Below, in pieces: positions 12,217 to 24,790 of a stretch of 64,000 nt of DNA. Every line of letters starts with the position of its first letter. The first letter of the stretch is position 1. Below the pieces are notes generated by a model. It ran no database searches and had not been told where the DNA came from. It saw only the letters and a program-made list of their open reading frames with translations. A program made the translations under genes and the position numbers. Origin of the DNA: Hirsutella rhossiliensis (Eukaryota; Ascomycota; Sordariomycetes; Hypocreales; Ophiocordycipitaceae); contig NW_025408668.1 in NCBI RefSeq assembly GCF_020360975.1, forward strand, positions 1,612,001 through 1,676,000. The letters are read 5' to 3'.

Positions 12217-12808
12217 AAAGGTATATAATATAGTAATAAGGTAGTTATATCGTATTCCGTATCTCCGTCCTCCTCTCTTTCTACCCTAAACCTAAGCCCC
12301 TATTTATATCCCTCTTTCGTAGTATAGGTAATCGGCTAAGGGAGGCTAGGTGACCCTAGCCTCTCGACTAAAGACGTTCTAGTCTTAAATAGTAGCTTTC
12401 TAGCCTCTTATTTAACCTAGTTAATAGCTCCCTTATTGGCCCAGCCACCTATATATAACCTAGCTAACTTAATCGAGAGACGTTCTTCGCAATAGGTACC
12501 GGTAGTCGCGCGAATAAACGAGTAACCGTTGCTGCCCTAACATCTTAAGATATATAGATATATTATAGCTATATTCTAGACCTCTTTATAGAGGGAGAAG
12601 GTACGCTGATATACTCGTATAATAGACGGGCATTCGAAGTATAGTTAGGCTATTACGACGAATAAGAGGGGTTTCGGCCGGGTAACGGAGGTAATAACGA
12701 TCCGGTTAATTAGCGAGCAGGGAGGTAGCCTTATAAGATATAGAGCCTTCGTAGGTTCCGAATAAAAGACCTATATTTATATCTCGCCCTATCCTATACG
12801 AGGATTTA
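12217..12808. other. Spacer between Copia element and Helitron B
   Basis: RIPed sequence, probably the 3' flank of the Helitron B unit that ends to its right. No gene was recognised. A terminal Helitron hairpin with a CTRR end could not be identified with confidence. Confidence 0.4.
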
Positions 12809-15800
12809 CTAACTTTTAAATAGTCGCCTTGTTACCGCTGCTAGATACGTTAACCTCTATATAGCATTAATAATGCTTTAGTCTAGCTTATTCCTAATAA
12901 AATCCTAGGGTCGTATAGGACTAAGAAGCTTAATACCTTATAACGTTCTATACCTAGATAGTTATATATAAAGGCTAGTAAAGCCGTATTTAGAAGGCTA
13001 ACTATATATTATACGGTTTCCTCGTAGCTCTAATAGTATATCCTTAAACGTCTTACCTTAAGCTTTATAGTTAGTAAGGATAAATACCGGGATAACTAGC
13101 AAACCCCGCCGTATATATTTCCCCGATAGGAATCTATAGTAGGATTTTACTAGATCGAGAGTATATATAATAGGCCGGATAAGCACGGTGCCTATTAGAA
13201 GGGCTAGGATAGCTAAACCCTTTATTTCTTACGACTCTAATAATATACCTAGTAGCGGACTAAAGTAAATAGTAACGTCGTCCGTAAGATAGTAGCCCGG
13301 GGATTTTATATCGGGAATAACGTCCGCGGCGGTAAACTCGGCCCTATTTATAACTTTTAAGCCGGTATACGTATTTTTATTAATAACTATAGGCATCCCC
13401 TAGGCGTAGAAGAAAACCCTAGGGATCTTATAGTTTAAGTTATCGCCTTATTCGATAGTATAAGCTACCTCTTACTAGGATAAGGCTCGACTACGCTAGG
13501 TATAGGCCGAGATAAAGATTAAGATATATCTCTAGTAAAAGCGGGCCTAATCTACTACGGCTTCTATATTAAGGCTCTATTAGTTACGATTAAGCGGTGT
13601 TATAGCGCGTAAGTTATCCTTAAACGTAATTTAGGAGCGGTCTACGAGCTTAGTATTAAGTAAGTTAAGATCCTCTATCGTCTATATTCTAGCGCGTACT
13701 CTATCTAAAAGAGCGCCTAGCTAAGGATCGTCTCGCGCGCGGACTTATTCCTCGAGAAGGATAATAGTCTTAAATATTAGCTATAGACTATAGCTATAGT
13801 AGTAAGCAATAGTCGCCTACCCTAGGGAGGCTATATAAGTTAAATCTACTACTCGGTCTACTAAGAGACTTACCTTAAGTATAGGGGCGAACTAATAAAA
13901 GTCCCCTATTAAGAGAATAATAGGAATACCTCTAAATAGCTTATTAGGATAGTTACGGAGGGCCTAGAGGCGGTAGTTAGCGTTAAATAGAGTGGCTCCC
14001 CTAAGTATACTTACTTCGTCGATTACGAGAGCTAACTTTTGCTTCTATATCTATTTTTTCGCTTCTAAGAATATTAGAGGCTATTATTTATTATAAGGAC
14101 GACTAATATCTAAGCTATATACCGAGTAGAGTATCGTCCCGCCGATCTAAGCAGCCGCACTACCCGATATACCGGTAATCTAAAGGTAATATAGCTAACC
14201 TCTAGCCGTAAATACGCCCTATAAAGTATCGACGATCCTAGACTTCCTAGTACCGCCTAGACCTCTAACGTACTAAAGATATTAACTAACGGAGTTAGGA
14301 TTAGCAATATACTTATCTAAGAACCGGTATATAAGTTAAAGTGCTATGCTCTATAGATCGTTAAGCGTATAGCTAGAGGCAGTAAGAAGTCCTAACTCTA
14401 TAAATCCTCTACTAGAGCCTACCTTAATAACTATCCGAGGTCTCTATACGGCCGAGTCTTTTAGTTATCTTAGAATAGGGATATCCGCGTTATACTGCCG
14501 AATAAGTAGATTATCGGTGTCCGTATCGCTAATAGAGGTTATATCACCTTAGACGCCGCCTTCTATCTTATTAAGCGTCCGGAGATAGAGTATATCCTAG
14601 GCCTTCGCCGCCGCCTAAATATCTTCTATAGAAGGAATCGGACACCGAGATAAGAGGCTGTCCTAATAAGCGCGAATCTGCTAATAGAAATCGTAGTAAC
14701 GTTAGATAAAAGGCCGGTCCTCTTATATCGGGTTCTCCTAGCAAAAGTCTCGGATTAGACTTTATAGGACTAGAGAGTCTCTTATTGCGTTAGAGTCTCG
14801 TATAGTATTTCGAAGAATCTAAAGGAGGGCTATATAGTTTTAGTGATGCTCTACTATAGTTAGGTCTTCGTTATAATCGCCTTTATCTAGAGGAAAGTCT
14901 ATATCTACTATATCGTCGCCTTCCGACCGGCTAGCCTAGAGCTTTACGTCTTTACGAGCATCCTTAGCCGATTTTCTAAGGAGGGAGATGTTTGCGATAC
15001 GGGATCTTAGGCGGGGGCAGAGGGTAGCTATATAGTTCCTCTATATACCTATAATATTACCGCGCGTCTTAGAGAGGAAGTTTTCCTATAGTATAAATAA
15101 GGCTAGGTAGAGAACCGAGTTTCTACGTAGAATATTAGAGCCGGCTTAGGGGCAAATAGGGCAGTAAGAGGAGCGTACTATTTAAAATACACCGGGTGCT
15201 CGTCTATATAGTCGTCGCTAATAAATCCCTAAAAGATTAGCACCGCGTACTTAGGGGGCTATCGAAGCTTTTAGATCTATCTATAGTACTCTAAAGGACC
15301 TTTTAAAGCAATACGGGGTTTATCCTTATCTCGGCTATAGCGACGCTCTAGGGTAATTATAGATATATAGTTATAGAGGCATACGTCCCTTAGAACCGGG
15401 CCTCGATAGGCGTAGGCATCTAGGTATAATAAAGTCTAGCTACTTTCCCGGAATTATACCGTCTCCGACGGCTCTTTAGCGTCGGTTTACGTACTAGCCT
15501 ATCGACGGAGGTAAGTCTAGCGCCGGAAAATAGTCTAATAGAGTGCGGTTAAATTTATATAGGACTAGTATAGTATATTAGTAAAGTTAGTTTAATAGCC
15601 TAGTAGGAAGTAATAGACCTCTATAGCCGAAAGCTGTCTATCGGAAAATATTCGGTTAGCCGCTCTTATTAGAAACTAACGACTCTCGTTTACTATAGCC
15701 TAGCGTTAAGCATCCTATTCGGTAAGATTTAGACCCCTTAACGCGGTAGATTTACGAAGCTATTAAAGAATATTAGCAGCGAAGATAAGGCGTTTCTATA

Positions 15801-18800
15801 TAGGCGTGTCTAACTTAGTAGCGTAGTTTATAATATAAAATACTATAGCGAGTCCCTTAGTTTTCGTTAAGATTATCGAGACATTATAGTTATAACGGAG
15901 GCCGACTACTATAGCTTTATTATATCGGTTAATAAGCGGGTAGTTCCGCTAGATCTTAAGCAAGCTATCTTCTATAAATCCGGATTCCTCGACGATCTTC
16001 TAAGGCGCCTTAAATCGATAAGGCGTCCGTCTATACTTATACGCGCTATCTCCGACGAGTCCCTTTAGAGAATACTTAATATATATATAGGTATACGAGT
16101 AAACCTAGCAATAGTACGCAATGTAATTAGACTCCTTATTAAAGACTGCTACGAGAGCCTTAGTATTATATATTATTCCCTCGACCGGATTAATCGGCTT
16201 CCTTTCCTTTTAGATAGCTTTTCTAGCTTCCTCGTCTAAGCATTCGTTAAAGACTAAATCTAAATACTAAACTACTTAGGCATAGTATCCCTCCTTATCG
16301 GGCTTTACTATATTATCGACTAGGGAAGGCAACTATATATCACCCTCTAACTAAAGCAGTCTATATAAGTATAGACTGCCTTAGTTATTCGTCTTAACTA
16401 TAGCGTAGTAATAGCTAATCTTTCTAAAAATCGATTCTTAGCCCGTCCTAATATATTTCTTAAAAAATAGCGAGATTTCTTGATAGAAGAAGATAGCCGC
16501 GCTAACTAAGTCTATAGTGCTAAGGGCGATCCTATTATATCTTCCCCGGAGATCGGCTAGTAGTTCCTTTACTATATTATACTTATAGAGCCTATAGATA
16601 GAGAGCCTTATCTTAACCGGGTTATTAATATTATTAAGGTTAATAGTAATCTAGATAGCAGGTATACCTATCTAAATATTAACTACTTATATCTTCCTCC
16701 GTATTAAGAGTCGAGTTTCGTTAGATAGCGGTTATACGTAGCTAAAGATAGATAATTCGCGGAGTAAGAACGATAAATCCGGATCTATCGTAGTCCTTAT
16801 CTCTTATATCTCCTCTATAGCTCTTTTTAGGCGGTCCGCTTTTAGCCGTCTATAGACTTACTCTAGTCTATAAAAGGAGCCCCTTACTATACGGACCATA
16901 CTAATATAGCGGTTTATAGATCGGAGAAGGATATTAAAGACTAGGAAATAAAAGACCGGATATATAGCAAATTAACCCCCGTACCGTTATAGTATATATT
17001 TAGCTTAATAGTTAAGCGAGTGATTCGCATTGCGCTATATAGGCTGCGAAGGATAAGGTCTGTTACTATCTTGCTCCCTTAGCGCCTTAGGGCCGCTACT
17101 CCCTTACGGAAAAAGTTTCGGAAAGGTCCGCGGAAAGAAGTCCTCGTATAGATTATCCGTAAAATCCGCACCACGCTCGACCCTAATAAACGGTTAGTCT
17201 CCTACTATATAGACCATTATAGCGGAGGGTTCGGTATTATCGCCGCGCTTAATCTAGCTCGTCTAGTAGGCTTCGGCTAGGAAAGACAGCTTATTAACTT
17301 TAGCAAAAGCGGCCGGCCTATTTAAAGGAAACACGCCGAAGGTTAAAGTTTTATATAGAATATCACCGTCTTAGTCGGCACTCTCTAGATTAAGAGTAGA
17401 TATATAGAGATCCCGAGGTAATACGTAGGGCTATTCTACCGCTATATTACTACCTAACGGGCAGGTATCGTTGCTAGGGTCTGCCCGTAGCGAGGTAAGG
17501 AGCTCTTTAATGCTTATAAAGCCGTTCTCTTCTAAACCCCGATTAATATTTAGGACAACGGGATCTATATACGTCCTTTCTACGGCCGAGAGGATCCTCT
17601 CTCTATATCCGTTCTATAAGAACGGCGGGAACTACTAAGCCCTCCGCGTACTTCTAGCCCTATATCTTATCGAGGTTGATTTTAACGTCCTTATATAGGG
17701 GATTGTTCCTCTAAAGCTATAAAAGGGCGGCTATTACGCGGGACTTACGTACCTAAAGGAGAGTTCCTACGTCCGCTAGGCTAGGTCTATTAGCGCCGCT
17801 CTAAGATATATAGATATTCTCGACTATCTAAAAGAGCGGGTAGGGGAGCACCGTAGTAACTAGGTCGTTCGTATTATTTAGAAATACGATAATATATCCC
17901 TTTATATATTTCCGGTAACTAATACTAGACGGCGTCTTATTATTAACTATAAACTTTATAATATAGCTAAAGGGGGCTTAGAGAGCAATTAGTCTCTCCT
18001 TAAGAGGAGAGAGACCGTTAAGTTCTTTAAGATAACGATGCTTATATCCGATATCTATATTATTAACCGAGCAAGCCTTTAGCAGCTTCCTACGTTTAAA
18101 ACTAGCGCGGCACTCTAGGTAAATATCGACTTAAGGGTTAGCATCTAATAGGAGGCACTTCTTATATTTCTAGAGAGCCGTCGTGGCCTATACTAACTAA
18201 GGGGTTAAGCACTCTCTCTATTAGAGGATAGTAAGCCTCGTAAGCGGGAATTTTCTATAGCAAAAGATATAGTAGGAAATAGGTAGCGTTCTCTTATCTA
18301 TAAAGGCCTTATAGAATAACTTTAAGGTCTCGACCTAAAGAGCGAGGGGTACTTCTTTATACTAGGATCTTCCTACTAATATATCTTTCTAAGCACTAAA
18401 GTAAGACTCTCGGTATTATAGAATCGCGTTAATAGACCGTTGCTAGAATTAGATAGCCTTATACGGTAGCCTCGGTCTTTTCTAGGGCCGGCCTTAACCT
18501 AAGGGTAGTAGAGTTACTAGAGTTAGAAGTCCTTCTTATCGTTCGCTACGGCGCTTACGGGAAGGCGGCGTCTAGGGAGGACGTAAGGTTATTTCCGGGG
18601 TATTTAGCCTTTATACTAGCTCGGTATCGCTCGCCCTCGGCCGGGCCCGGGCCTCGGCGCGCTATCGCTCTAGATCGTTTAGTATACCGACGATTTCCTT
18701 AAGGGGTACTATAGCTTTCCTATTTCGGGGCTATAGCGCCGTGGCTTCCTACTAAGGAACTCCTTGTCCCTAGCGGGCTCTTTCTTTAGCTCGCTAGCGA

Positions 18801-19020
18801 TCTAGGCTATGCAACGTACGGCGAATTTCGTCGAGCGAAATTCGAGCGGGCTCTTACTAGGGCTCGCGGAGTGCCTATAGAGTCGCCTCGTCGAAAAGCA
18901 CTCTAACTAGCTTATCTCGAGGCCCCCTTCTAGCACGGTATCGCGCGGGTTAGCGTTCCTAATCTTCTATCGAGCGAACCTCTTTAAGCGAAATCTTAAT
19001 ACTCCCCGCTAGAGGGACGG
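12809..19020 (-). pseudogene. Helitron family B Rep-helicase, RIP-inactivated, frame intact
   Basis: Read on the minus strand, one frame stays open from near 19020 to a TAG at 12809-12811 (about 2,000 codons) apart from RIP-type stops. N-terminal DUF6570-like segment near 18115-17880 (HRYLKELNGLSPLKERLIAL) matches the family-C fragment at 52.6 kb. Rep (HUH) region near 16360: the motif equivalent to SLHLHGLLWL in the 54.25-kb copy reads SLYLYRLL, so both His of the HUH motif are now Tyr. PIF1-type helicase at the C-terminus: Walker A as GGTRKSRIV near 14255, Walker B LALVIDEV near 14020, FRGIPIILLIGDFY near 13925, and YKA*GKTFKD with SLYI*LSR near 13060-12960. Intact RepHel proteins nick and unwind for rolling-circle transposition. 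The start codon is not certain, and introns are not needed to explain the frame. Confidence 0.85.
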
Positions 19021-19527
19021 AGTAAAGAAAAGAATAACTAAATAAAAGGATACTATACTTAACCGATTAGGGTTAAACGGAAGAAATACACCGTTTTTAT
19101 TATTAAACGAATAGCTAGGAAGGAGTAACGGAGGCACGGGGGGGTTAATATATAGCTATAACTTAGTCGGTAGAGTAAGAGCTTTACGGAGCTAGCAACC
19201 TCGCAAAGCGTGCCCGGAGACGCTTTAAGATCGGAAGGTCGTAGGGTACCTAGCTTAATAGATAGCATAACAACCGCGGCGTTTAGTCTAGGATCACGTC
19301 TCGTAAGGTAAGAGGTCTAGCTAACTTTCGTAGGGCTAAGCCGAATAGGATTAAAAAGTAATATAGATAGGGACCGATGCGGGCAATGATATCGTAACGC
19401 CCGTTTCTAGGGTCACGCGACTAATTAATACCGTCGTTATCGGACCCTAGAGCTAGGGGCCCTGTCTGGCCCTCTCTTACGTGCTATTAAGTAAGGCTAG
19501 GAACGATCTAAGAGATAAATAAGTAGA
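19021..19527. other. 5' flank of Helitron B
   Basis: RIPed sequence upstream of the Rep-helicase frame. About 19390-19460 is GC-richer and contains ACGCCCGTTTCTAGGGTCA near a second GGACCCTAGAG stretch, an imperfect inverted pair that may belong to the element's 5' end. No gene was recognised. Confidence 0.35.
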
Positions 19528-19532
19528 GTATT

Positions 19533-20089
19533 TCTTAAGGTATATAAGCAAAAGCGGAATTTTAGGAAATCAAGGAATCACGTAAGACTACGTGGTAGAG
19601 GGGAAGAAGGAGTATAAGGTAGGATTTTCAACGGAATTTATTAGTAGTATATTAGTGTATGGAAGAGGTATTAAAGTTAATAATTCTCTATCTATTATGC
19701 TGTCTTATATAGACAATTGTAGCTGAACGGAAGAACCTTTCGGGACTAGATTTAGGCTGCCGTATAGCCCTAAGACTAGGGAATTCCGTGATATCTCGAG
19801 TAAATCTAGAAGTGTCTTGGTTCTACTAATATTCGTGTTTAGAGGAGGTTGGTCGTGCCGGTGTTCTTAAGAGGTCTTAGCTAGCATTCTAAGCTAGCTC
19901 TGTTCCTTCGATTCCCGATTATACGATAACCGGCAACCCGTTTAATATATAATAACATGCAAAATAACGAGCGATTCTTGCTTTATAGGATGAGATTTTG
20001 TCTATAATTAATATACTACTTATTAGCTTATATAATCGGGAGAGTATATTATAGCTGCTTTATTTATAGTAGGAACACCGTTCCTTATA
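19533..20089 (-). repeat. Solo Copia LTR
   Basis: Reverse-complement copy of the 568-bp Copia LTR (here 557 bp), from TCTTAAGGTATATAAGC to AACACCGTTCCTTATA. A perfect 5-bp duplication, gtatt, flanks it at 19528-19532 and 20090-20094. No internal Copia sequence adjoins it, so it is a solo LTR and an independent insertion from the 6.2-kb element. Confidence 0.92.
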
Positions 20090-20099
20090 GTATTACTTA

Positions 20100-21600
20100 T
20101 TACCGCTGCCGTCCTAGCTTATTATATAAGTACTAATTAGTACTTATAACTAAAGAGCTATATAGCAAGGGATCTTCTCGTATTATTAGGATGCATTCTA
20201 TAAATATTATCTTATTAGGCCTAATAAGGGTTATTTACGTATAAGAATATAGTAAGACCTCCTTATAAGAGGGCTAGAGACGTTTTTAATATACCCCTGT
20301 TTCCTCTTATCGCTATAAGTACCCGCTAGGTTAACTTCTACCTAGAATTCCTTAAGAGCTAGAATCTAGTAGTAGATAATTAATAGCTCGTTCGTTAGTA
20401 TTAAGACTAGGGCTAGGGCAGCTAGCTCTAAACCCCCTAGGAGTATAATTCTTCTTAAGCCTCGAGGGGCTAGAGATAGCCTTATCTACCGACCGGCAGC
20501 TTATCCGAGGGCATAACTTAGTTAGTACGGTCTAACTATAGTTCGTTAGGCCGAGTTTCTTCGACGATAGGGCTAGGGAGTATAGAGAACTCCTCGATAA
20601 GATTAATAGAGTCGATATGCCGCTATCTATATATATATATCCCTTCCCTTAAATAGATAAGTAGGAGAGCTAGTAGTTCTTCTTCGACGCCTAGCTCTAT
20701 CTATATTAGCTATATTTCCGCCATAGAGTTAAAGATAGAGACGAGTTAGCTATCGGGATATAGGAAGACTTATACGCAAAGTTAGCCTAGGTCTATAGAC
20801 ATATATATATTTAACCGTATATTAAAGCCCTGCGTGTAAGCATTACTCCGATAGAACCCTAACCCTATAAGCCTAGGGAGAACTAACCGGCCCTGCCTCT
20901 AGGATCGCGATAAGGCCTCTAAGGCTTACGAATAGTAGTTTCCTAACTATAGCACCGCGTGCTAGCCTCTATAGACCTATCGATACGATAATATTCCGTT
21001 TTAAGGCCGGATCGCTAAGCATTAACTAGCTAAAGTGCTATAGCTTCGTCTAGTATAGTATATATCTCGTACCGCCCCTTAGCAGAGACCCGATATTTAA
21101 AGGCGGCTAGATATTCTATATCCTAGTATACTTACTATACGATTAGCAGCCTTAGAAAAGCTATATTAATTAGATAAAGAGCGCACTTAAAGGCGGCTTC
21201 GTAGCTAGAAAATAGATATATAGGAGAGGCAGCATCGTCGGTGTGCTAAACCCTGCGCTACTAGAGGAGGAGCTCTAGCCTAGTTAAGATATCCTAGTAG
21301 TGCTCGCGGATAAGTTCGGCTTTATATCGAACGCTACGTTCGATAGTGCTATAACGATAAGGAAATAGTCTTCTCTATAAAACGTAAAGGCCGAACTAGG
21401 GAAACGACGAAACCCTTTTAGTAGTAGCCCGGTTGCTTCGCTATCTAAACGCACTAAGGATTCTTCGTTAAGTAGTCGGGCGAATAATAGTATATTAGAG
21501 GCCGTAGACGGCTAATATATCCCTATCGACCCATGCCTTGCGTAGGAATCCGTAGATTACGAGACAGGAGCAATATTTCTAGTAGGTTAGCATTCGATAT
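20100..21600 (-). pseudogene. Unassigned RIP-degraded gene relic
   Basis: Minus-strand frames over about 20400-21500 contain long protein-like stretches separated by TAG/TAA, for example ELIREHY then DILTRLELLL, then DDAASPIYLFSSYEAAFKCA and LYLINIAFLRLLIV. Two overlapping frames both look plausible in parts, so the exact frame and boundaries are uncertain. I do not recognise the family. It was probably a chromosomal or element-borne gene that RIP destroyed. Confidence 0.3.
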
Positions 21601-23032
21601 AATACCGGGAAAGGCTTTATAGAGTAGAACTAAGTAAAAGACTAATATAGAAATAGAGATTTAATAGAGTCCTAGTTAGAGAAACGAGGTATATCTATTC
21701 TATTAGCCGGATATAAAGTATAACTATTAAAGCTCCCTCTAAAAGGCACTACTTACCCTTCTTTTAAAGAAATAAGACGAGAGCTCTTCGAATTTACTAA
21801 GTTATAAGGCTACGGTATTCGTATTTATCGATCTTTCTAAAAATGCTCGAAAGTTATAGGAGGCCTAGTTATAAAGAAGAGGCTTATTTAGGAATATAAC
21901 CGCGTAGGGAGGATAGGGGAAGAAAGAAAGACGGGTTATCTTTTTTTATTTAATATCGTAGAGATTTAGATAGGCACTAATAGATAGGAAATAAGATATA
22001 AGGAAAAGGTAAGTTAATATATCTATAATTATAGACTAAGCGATAGATCTATTATATACCCTAAGGGAGGAGAGCGGATAGTATAAAGCGAAAACGGGTT
22101 AATAATATAATTATAGTAGAATGCTAGCTTACTATATCGTATACCGGGATAAGAATCCTAGCTAAGTAAAGAGAGGTAGTAGTATAGATAAATACGCGAA
22201 ATTTAACTTACTCTATTTAGGTATACCTAGATAATAAGTTCCTTTATAATAGTAATAGCCCCGGAGGTCGGGGGTAGCTATATAAGGCTCGGATATCTTA
22301 CCGAGCTTAAGTTCTCTATAGTTTAAGGAAGGCCCTTTAAGGGACTCCCTTAAAGGCATAGTAGATATAATATATAGCATTACGCTATTTAAATTAGATC
22401 GTAGAGAGTGCCTAGTTATATAGTATAGTATCGTCCGGCATATAAGCTATAAATAATAATAAACGATTAGGAGTGCCCCGTAGCTTTAGCCCTCGGCGAC
22501 CTTCTAGTCTAACCCTAGCCCGATATATATATAAGGCCGCCTATAACCCGGGCATATAAAAGGAAGAGGCTCCTACCCCGTCGATAAAGTTTAGCTAGCT
22601 ATATAGCTTATAGCTAGTGCGTGAGGCGTAGCTAGCACGGATCGTTAAGTAGCCCGAGCTTCGTTAAGGACGGGGCGGAAGAAAGACCCTTAAGTTCCTT
22701 AAGGTATTACGTCGGGATCGGGATTAGTTATGCGGTCCTAACCGATTATCGAATAGGAGACCGGCCCCTTTTAGGGCCCGCTAATGCCTTAAGGAACGGG
22801 ACGAGAGTTAGTATAGCCGAGCGCGAGCATTCGGGTTAGCTTTTAAACGTAGATAAGTCTATTAGAGAAGAGAGGGGTAGTACGGCTGCTTAGACCCGCT
22901 ATAGCACCTTACCTATTTAAGCCTACCCCTTATCTCTACCCTACGGTATAAATAAGCTTTAAATTAATTTAGCCTCTTTATATAAGCAACCTATAACGAT
23001 TTAGTTATCGGAATTAGGTTATTATAGCCCTT
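21601..23032. other. RIPed sequence with a short copy of the inverted-repeat element
   Basis: No gene recognised. At 22753-22795 the sequence GGAGACCGGCCCCTTTTAGG followed by GCCCGCTAATGCC is another copy of the start of the element at 5732 and 24150, but similarity fades within about 50 bases. Confidence 0.45.
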
Positions 23033-23635
23033 AAGTATAATAGCTATAAGAAGTCGCCGCCTAAAGTCGCCCTTAAGAGGTACGCGAAATATTCTATAAC
23101 GCCGTACTACTCTAGGGATTACTAGAAGGTAGACTAGAAGGCTTATAAGAAGGTTTATAGTAAATAATAGGCCGATGCTACGACGCCGTTTTAAGATAGG
23201 TCTACGACGATAAATTTATCGCCTCTAAAGGGGTTAGAATATAGCGTCGCCTACCCCTTTACGCGTCTTAAAAATCGCACTTAGCTCTATAATCGATCGG
23301 AAAGAGATATCTATAGGTTACTAATCGACGCTTACCGGCTACGCGTTAAGGATATATATAATATTAAAGGCGAAGTAGACATAGATAGTATATATAGTAG
23401 TGCCGCTAATAGGCTACGTAGCTTTAAGCGCTTCCTAGGGCGCGTCGAGCGTTGTCCCGGTTTACTGCCGCTATAGTAGGATATAAAGAAGAAGAAAGAG
23501 TATAAGATACTCAGCATAACCATATTACAATAGCACGACCTACGATACGCGGTAGAAAAGAGCGATATTATCGAGTAATATAGGGATTCCCGATTCCTAA
23601 TATAGCTTCGGATATTTACTAGCAGACTTTCTTAA
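23033..23635 (+). pseudogene. MYND zinc-finger protein relic, RIP-inactivated
   Basis: One plus-strand frame begins with a MYND finger whose cysteines have mostly become tyrosines: KYNSYKKSPP, then RYAKYSITPYYSRDY, stop, KVD, stop, KAYKKVYSK. Restoring TAT to TGT and TAG to CAG or TGG gives the expected C-x2-C spacing, YCSRDCQ and DWKxHKKxC pattern of MYND domains. Downstream, KDIYNIKGEVDIDSIYSS and FKRFLGRVERCPGLLP followed by two stops (probably Trp-Trp) resemble the conserved C-terminal part of fungal MYND proteins. MYND fingers bind proline-rich partners; the role of these fungal paralogues is unknown. The frame ends near 23635, where a Helitron B fragment begins. A second MYND pseudogene lies at 61984. 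Confidence 0.7.
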
Positions 23636-23639
23636 AAGA

Positions 23640-23915
23640 TAAATATTAGAGACATAGAAACGGAGGCGAGGATAAAGCCCCGCTCGATGCCTTGTCTATA
23701 TGCCGGTTATATCGCCTTAGCTCTTAGAAATAAAGTTTTCCTAAGGGACGAATAACGCTAAATATAGGATAGAATTTCTATATAGGCAGTTAGACGGAGC
23801 TAAAAATAGTGCTAGGGGGTTAGAGCGTACCGCTTAATATATACTAGGTGATCGTCCTTATAGTCGTCGCTGATATATCCTTAGAAGATCGGGACGGCGT
23901 ACTAGTTAGGCCGGA
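23640..23915 (-). mobile_element. Helitron family B fragment
   Basis: On the minus strand this reads YAVPIF, stop, GYISDDYKDDH, closely matching YAVLIF, stop, GFISDDYIDEH at about 15190-15250 within Helitron B. Similarity is recognisable for roughly 150-250 bases and orientation is the same as the full copy. It is a truncated remnant without termini. Confidence 0.55.
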
Positions 23916-24004
23916 GCGGGCGGCCCGGGGCGAGAGGAAGTGGTGGCTTGGCTAGGGTTAGGGCAGGTGGCGGTAAAGAGTGGCTGGAGAGCGCACGGGG
24001 CAGT

Positions 24005-24136
24005 AAGCGGTCTGTGTTTACGGAAGGGCGCGGAAGAAGGATCCTTTCGTCTCTTCGTTCCTTAAGGCATAAGCGGTCCGTGTTTACGGAAGGGCGCGGA
24101 AGAAGGATCCTTTCGTCTCTTCGTTCCTTAAGGCAT
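24005..24136 (+). repeat. 66-bp tandem duplication
   Basis: Two head-to-tail copies (24005-24070 and 24071-24136) of a 66-bp unit starting aagcggtctgtgtttacgg differ at a single base. They keep TG and CA dinucleotides, so they are little touched by RIP. The unit length is a multiple of three and a 63-codon ORF spans it, but the ORF has no other support. Confidence 0.8.
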
Positions 24137-24149
24137 TAAAGTATGGGTC

Positions 24150-24790
24150 GATTCTAGACAGGAGACTGGTCCCCTATAGGGCCCGCTAATGCCTTTTCGG
24201 AACGAGCTTAAGAGCTTAAGAAGCAAGGCGGCTGCCTTATAAAATAAAAGAATGAGTCTAATATAAGCACTTATCTTATAAAGCCTAACACCTACCGAAC
24301 ATATACGTATTTATATATTAGGCAGGTGGCGATAAAGCTCTAGGTAAGTATCGCGTATTAGCCTTAGGGTTATAGGCGATTATAGATACTCTTTTAGGTG
24401 TCTATTTAAAGGGAAAGGAGAAAAGGAAAGAGTAAGCCTAGGTGCCGAGCAGTAAGCTATATAATAGGCGCTAGTAGCGTCTACGAGCGACCAGTCTTTT
24501 GCTTTTTAGGGTTTATAATACTGCGTATAGGCACTAGCTATAGCTAGACCCCGCGTTTAATGGCATTGTAGTCTAACGCCGTTTATAACCTTATTTCTTT
24601 ATATATTTAATCTTAAATCCTCCTCTAGTCGTAATAATAAAACGCTCTTTACGACTATCGATTACTTAAGATAGAATAATATAGCTATATATTCCGTGCT
24701 AAAATTTTCGCCTCTACTGCCTATAGCTAAAGCATTACCTAGCACCCGCTCTAGCTGCCCTATAGTTAATAGGGTTAGTTATATCCGTAA
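24150..24790 (+). repeat. RIPed full-length copy of the 5.7-kb inverted-repeat element
   Basis: Direct copy of 5732-6127 and inverted copy of 4580-5375, from CAGGAGACTGGTCCCC to about the CCTATAGTTAATAGGGTTAG stretch. It retains the middle 400 bases missing from the clean copy. RIP-type transitions are frequent. Its end near 24790 diverges from the other copies. Confidence 0.65.
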
